NCBI GenBank assembly: GCA_937915285.1
Contig: CALDNG010000481.1
Span: 1-6,788 of the forward strand
Direction: 5' to 3'
Length of the DNA: 6,788 nucleotides
DNA from: an uncultured Desulfomonile sp.
GTDB taxonomy: Bacteria; Desulfobacterota; Desulfomonilia; Desulfomonilales; Desulfomonilaceae
This document shows positions 6,002 through 6,788 of this stretch, one piece after another. Numbering within the stretch: the first letter of the stretch is position 1; the number at the start of each line of letters is the position of its first letter. The position numbers and the translations under genes are program-made. The notes below the pieces were generated by a model that was given only the letters and a program-made list of their open reading frames with translations, searched no databases and was not told the DNA's origin.

Positions 6002-6258
6002 TGAATTCCCCTTCGCCGCACACCCGATGACATTAAGCATGATAATAAGAAGCCTTAGCCCAATCTGTTCATCAGCCTCAAATCCTTATGCTTAACTCCC
6101 GGCAATCATGCGTATAAAAATTATAGTACTAATAATGACTTTATATTAGAGCCTTAGCTCTATTTTATTAACTACGCTTGCCCTTGTCTTCCGCATCTAC
6201 CCAGAAACTGACGTGTAACCTGATCCCCAACAATTCTTGAGGTAGATTATGTTGTGGA
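6002..6258 (-). other. Long 5' leader of the nrdD operon
   Basis: If transcription starts near 6258, about 257 nt precede the nrdD ATG. The leader contains a 6-bp hairpin (TAGAGC-TAAG-GCTCTA, 6147-6162). It also holds a 16-codon open frame (ATG at 6196, stop 6146-6148) whose last codons lie in that hairpin, and a second copy of GCTAAGGCT nearer nrdD (6051-6059). A perfect TATAAT (6120-6125, minus strand) without a good -35 could mark a second start. I recognise no known riboswitch. Confidence 0.4.
6242..6257. promoter_or_regulatory. Second, weaker NrdR box
   Basis: GTAGATTATGTTGTGG matches the NrdR box consensus ACACWATATATWGTGT at 10 of 16 positions. It begins exactly 31 bp from the start of the stronger box, the usual tandem spacing that puts both sites on one face of the helix. 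It would lie at or just after the transcription start of the nrdD operon. On its own the match would not be convincing; the spacing carries it. Confidence 0.6.
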
Positions 6259-6264
6259 GGCAAC

Positions 6265-6293
6265 TTGTAACTCCACAATATGTAGTGTGTCAA
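6265..6293 (-). promoter_or_regulatory. Predicted promoter of the nrdD-redoxin-nrdG operon
   Basis: On the minus strand a perfect -35 TTGACA (6288-6293) is followed by a 17-nt spacer and a weak -10, TTACAA (6265-6270). The spacer is almost entirely occupied by the strong NrdR box, so a bound repressor would block RNA polymerase. The predicted transcription start is near 6258. Confidence 0.6.
6273..6288. promoter_or_regulatory. NrdR box (strong match)
   Basis: CCACAATATGTAGTGT matches the NrdR consensus ACACWATATATWGTGT at 14 of 16 positions. NrdR is the zinc-ribbon/ATP-cone repressor that senses dATP/ATP and shuts off ribonucleotide reductase genes. The site lies between the -35 and -10 of the nrdD promoter, an ideal repression position. 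The nrdR gene itself is not in this window. Confidence 0.82.
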
Positions 6294-6748
6294 GAAAATA
6301 AACTTCGGCCTGAGGCCATCTGGGCATAGATGTCGATTATAACAGGTGATATTTTTAACATTAAGTATATTAATGAGTTATCTGTAAACTATGGACTTGA
6401 TGATAAATATTGAAATGCCCATTGACGTTGGGGCTGACGCCATGGCTGAACGGCTCTACAGACACATTGGCTGAGGCGCCAACAGGCCATGTCATATATT
6501 TCTAAAAGAAATTATATAAAAAACAATTAGATATATTAAAATAATAAAGTTATTTGCGTTGGTTGGTCTCCCCTGTCTACCTTTTATTCCATTGATATTA
6601 TCTTATAAAAGTAAATACATACCAGGCTGCTCCTTGCCAAGTCGATCTCCATATATAATGTTTTACTTTAAATATTGTTTATAACATTCCGATTGACATA
6701 GAGTTTTTTCTGTAGTATGTGCCTCATAGCGACAGGGAAGGAGGGATT
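6294..6748. other. AT-rich intergenic region with small palindromes and a GC-richer island
   Basis: No convincing gene was found. The stretch holds the tight palindrome GGCCTgAGGCC (6307-6317), about 54 bp upstream of the predicted nrdD start point, and an AT-rich inverted repeat CATTAA-gtata-TTAATG (6359-6375). A GC-richer island at about 6420-6490 contains three copies of GGCTGA (6432, 6444, 6469) and a small hairpin TTGGC...GCCAA (6467-6482). A 27-codon plus-strand frame (6391-6474) crosses the island but lacks a ribosome binding site. From 6490 to 6600 the DNA is very AT-rich. Confidence 0.5.
6693..6721 (+). promoter_or_regulatory. Predicted promoter for the right-edge gene
   Basis: A perfect -35 TTGACA (6693-6698) precedes TATGTG (6716-6721) with 17-nt spacing, giving a start near 6728 and a leader of about 21 nt with the AAGGAGG ribosome binding site. 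The -10 is weak, but the placement relative to the ATG at 6749 is good. Confidence 0.5.
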
Positions 6749-6788
6749 ATGAAACCCACCCGTCACAATCCCAAAAATCAGGAATCGC
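6749..6788 (+). CDS. Start of an unidentified gene (13 codons visible)
   Basis: ATG 6749-6751 is preceded by a near-perfect Shine-Dalgarno, AAGGAGG (6738-6744), and a plausible promoter. The visible residues are MKPTRHNPKNQES, hydrophilic and with no signal-peptide character so far. The frame stays open to the window edge. Thirteen residues do not allow any family assignment. Confidence 0.6.
   Translation, partial: MKPTRHNPKNQES

Noticed and set aside
3899..6040. Plus-strand open frames inside nrdD, such as 5339-5866 and 4144-4431
   Set aside because: They are antisense shadows of a strongly conserved gene, have no family character, and overlap it entirely.
6002..6258. Riboswitch in the nrdD leader
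   Set aside because: I could not find conserved cores of cobalamin, purine, SAM or other familiar riboswitches.
6395..6415. FNR-like box around TTGATGATAAATAT
   Set aside because: Only the left half-site TTGAT is present; the ATCAA half is missing.
1..6788. CRISPR array, tRNA/rRNA gene, insertion sequence or attachment site
   Set aside because: No regularly spaced direct repeats, no tRNA-like TTCGA arms with a cloverleaf, and no transposase frame or terminal inverted repeats were seen.

Overview
The window most likely comes from a strictly anaerobic bacterium of the former Deltaproteobacteria (Desulfobacterota, in the Syntrophobacter/Desulfomonile direction). This is an inference from gene content: a class III (oxygen-sensitive, glycyl-radical) ribonucleotide reductase operon with its own redoxin, an Rrf2 regulator with a cysteine cluster, a solitary TctC/Bug-type solute-binding protein, and a tiny AURKAIP1/COX24-like basic protein. 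No single gene fixes the genus.

Layout. At the left edge, on the minus strand, a good sigma70-like promoter (667-672 / 644-649) drives a 29-codon basic protein (524-613). It is followed after 12 nt, in the same frame, by a protein cut by the window edge (1-511) that carries a HELTH...ExxxD zinc-protease signature. A roughly 310-base gap then leads to a plus-strand Rrf2 regulator (924-1391), whose -10 region lies inside a perfect 7+4+7 inverted repeat, a likely autoregulatory operator. After a 244-base gap, possibly holding a decayed minus-strand coding remnant, comes an exported TctC/Bug-family binding protein (1636-2598) without its TctA/TctB membrane partners. A strong hairpin (2666-2694) lies between it and the convergent nrd operon.

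The minus-strand operon nrdD - redoxin - nrdG (6001 down to 2736) dominates the window. NrdD makes deoxyribonucleotides without oxygen, NrdG installs the glycyl radical on NrdD by radical-SAM chemistry, and the CxxC redoxin between them probably supplies the reducing electrons. The nrdD stop overlaps the redoxin start (ATGA). About 240 bases upstream of nrdD there is a TTGACA promoter whose spacer holds a 14/16 match to the NrdR box. A second, weaker box lies exactly 31 bp away, which is the canonical tandem spacing. The operon therefore appears to be under NrdR (dNTP-sensing) repression, with an unusually long leader of about 257 nt.

The right-hand 700 bases are mostly AT-rich and non-coding, with several small palindromes and one GC-richer island. 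At the edge, the first 13 codons of another plus-strand gene appear behind a strong Shine-Dalgarno and a TTGACA-type promoter. I found no RNA genes, CRISPR arrays, insertion sequences or riboswitches that I could support.
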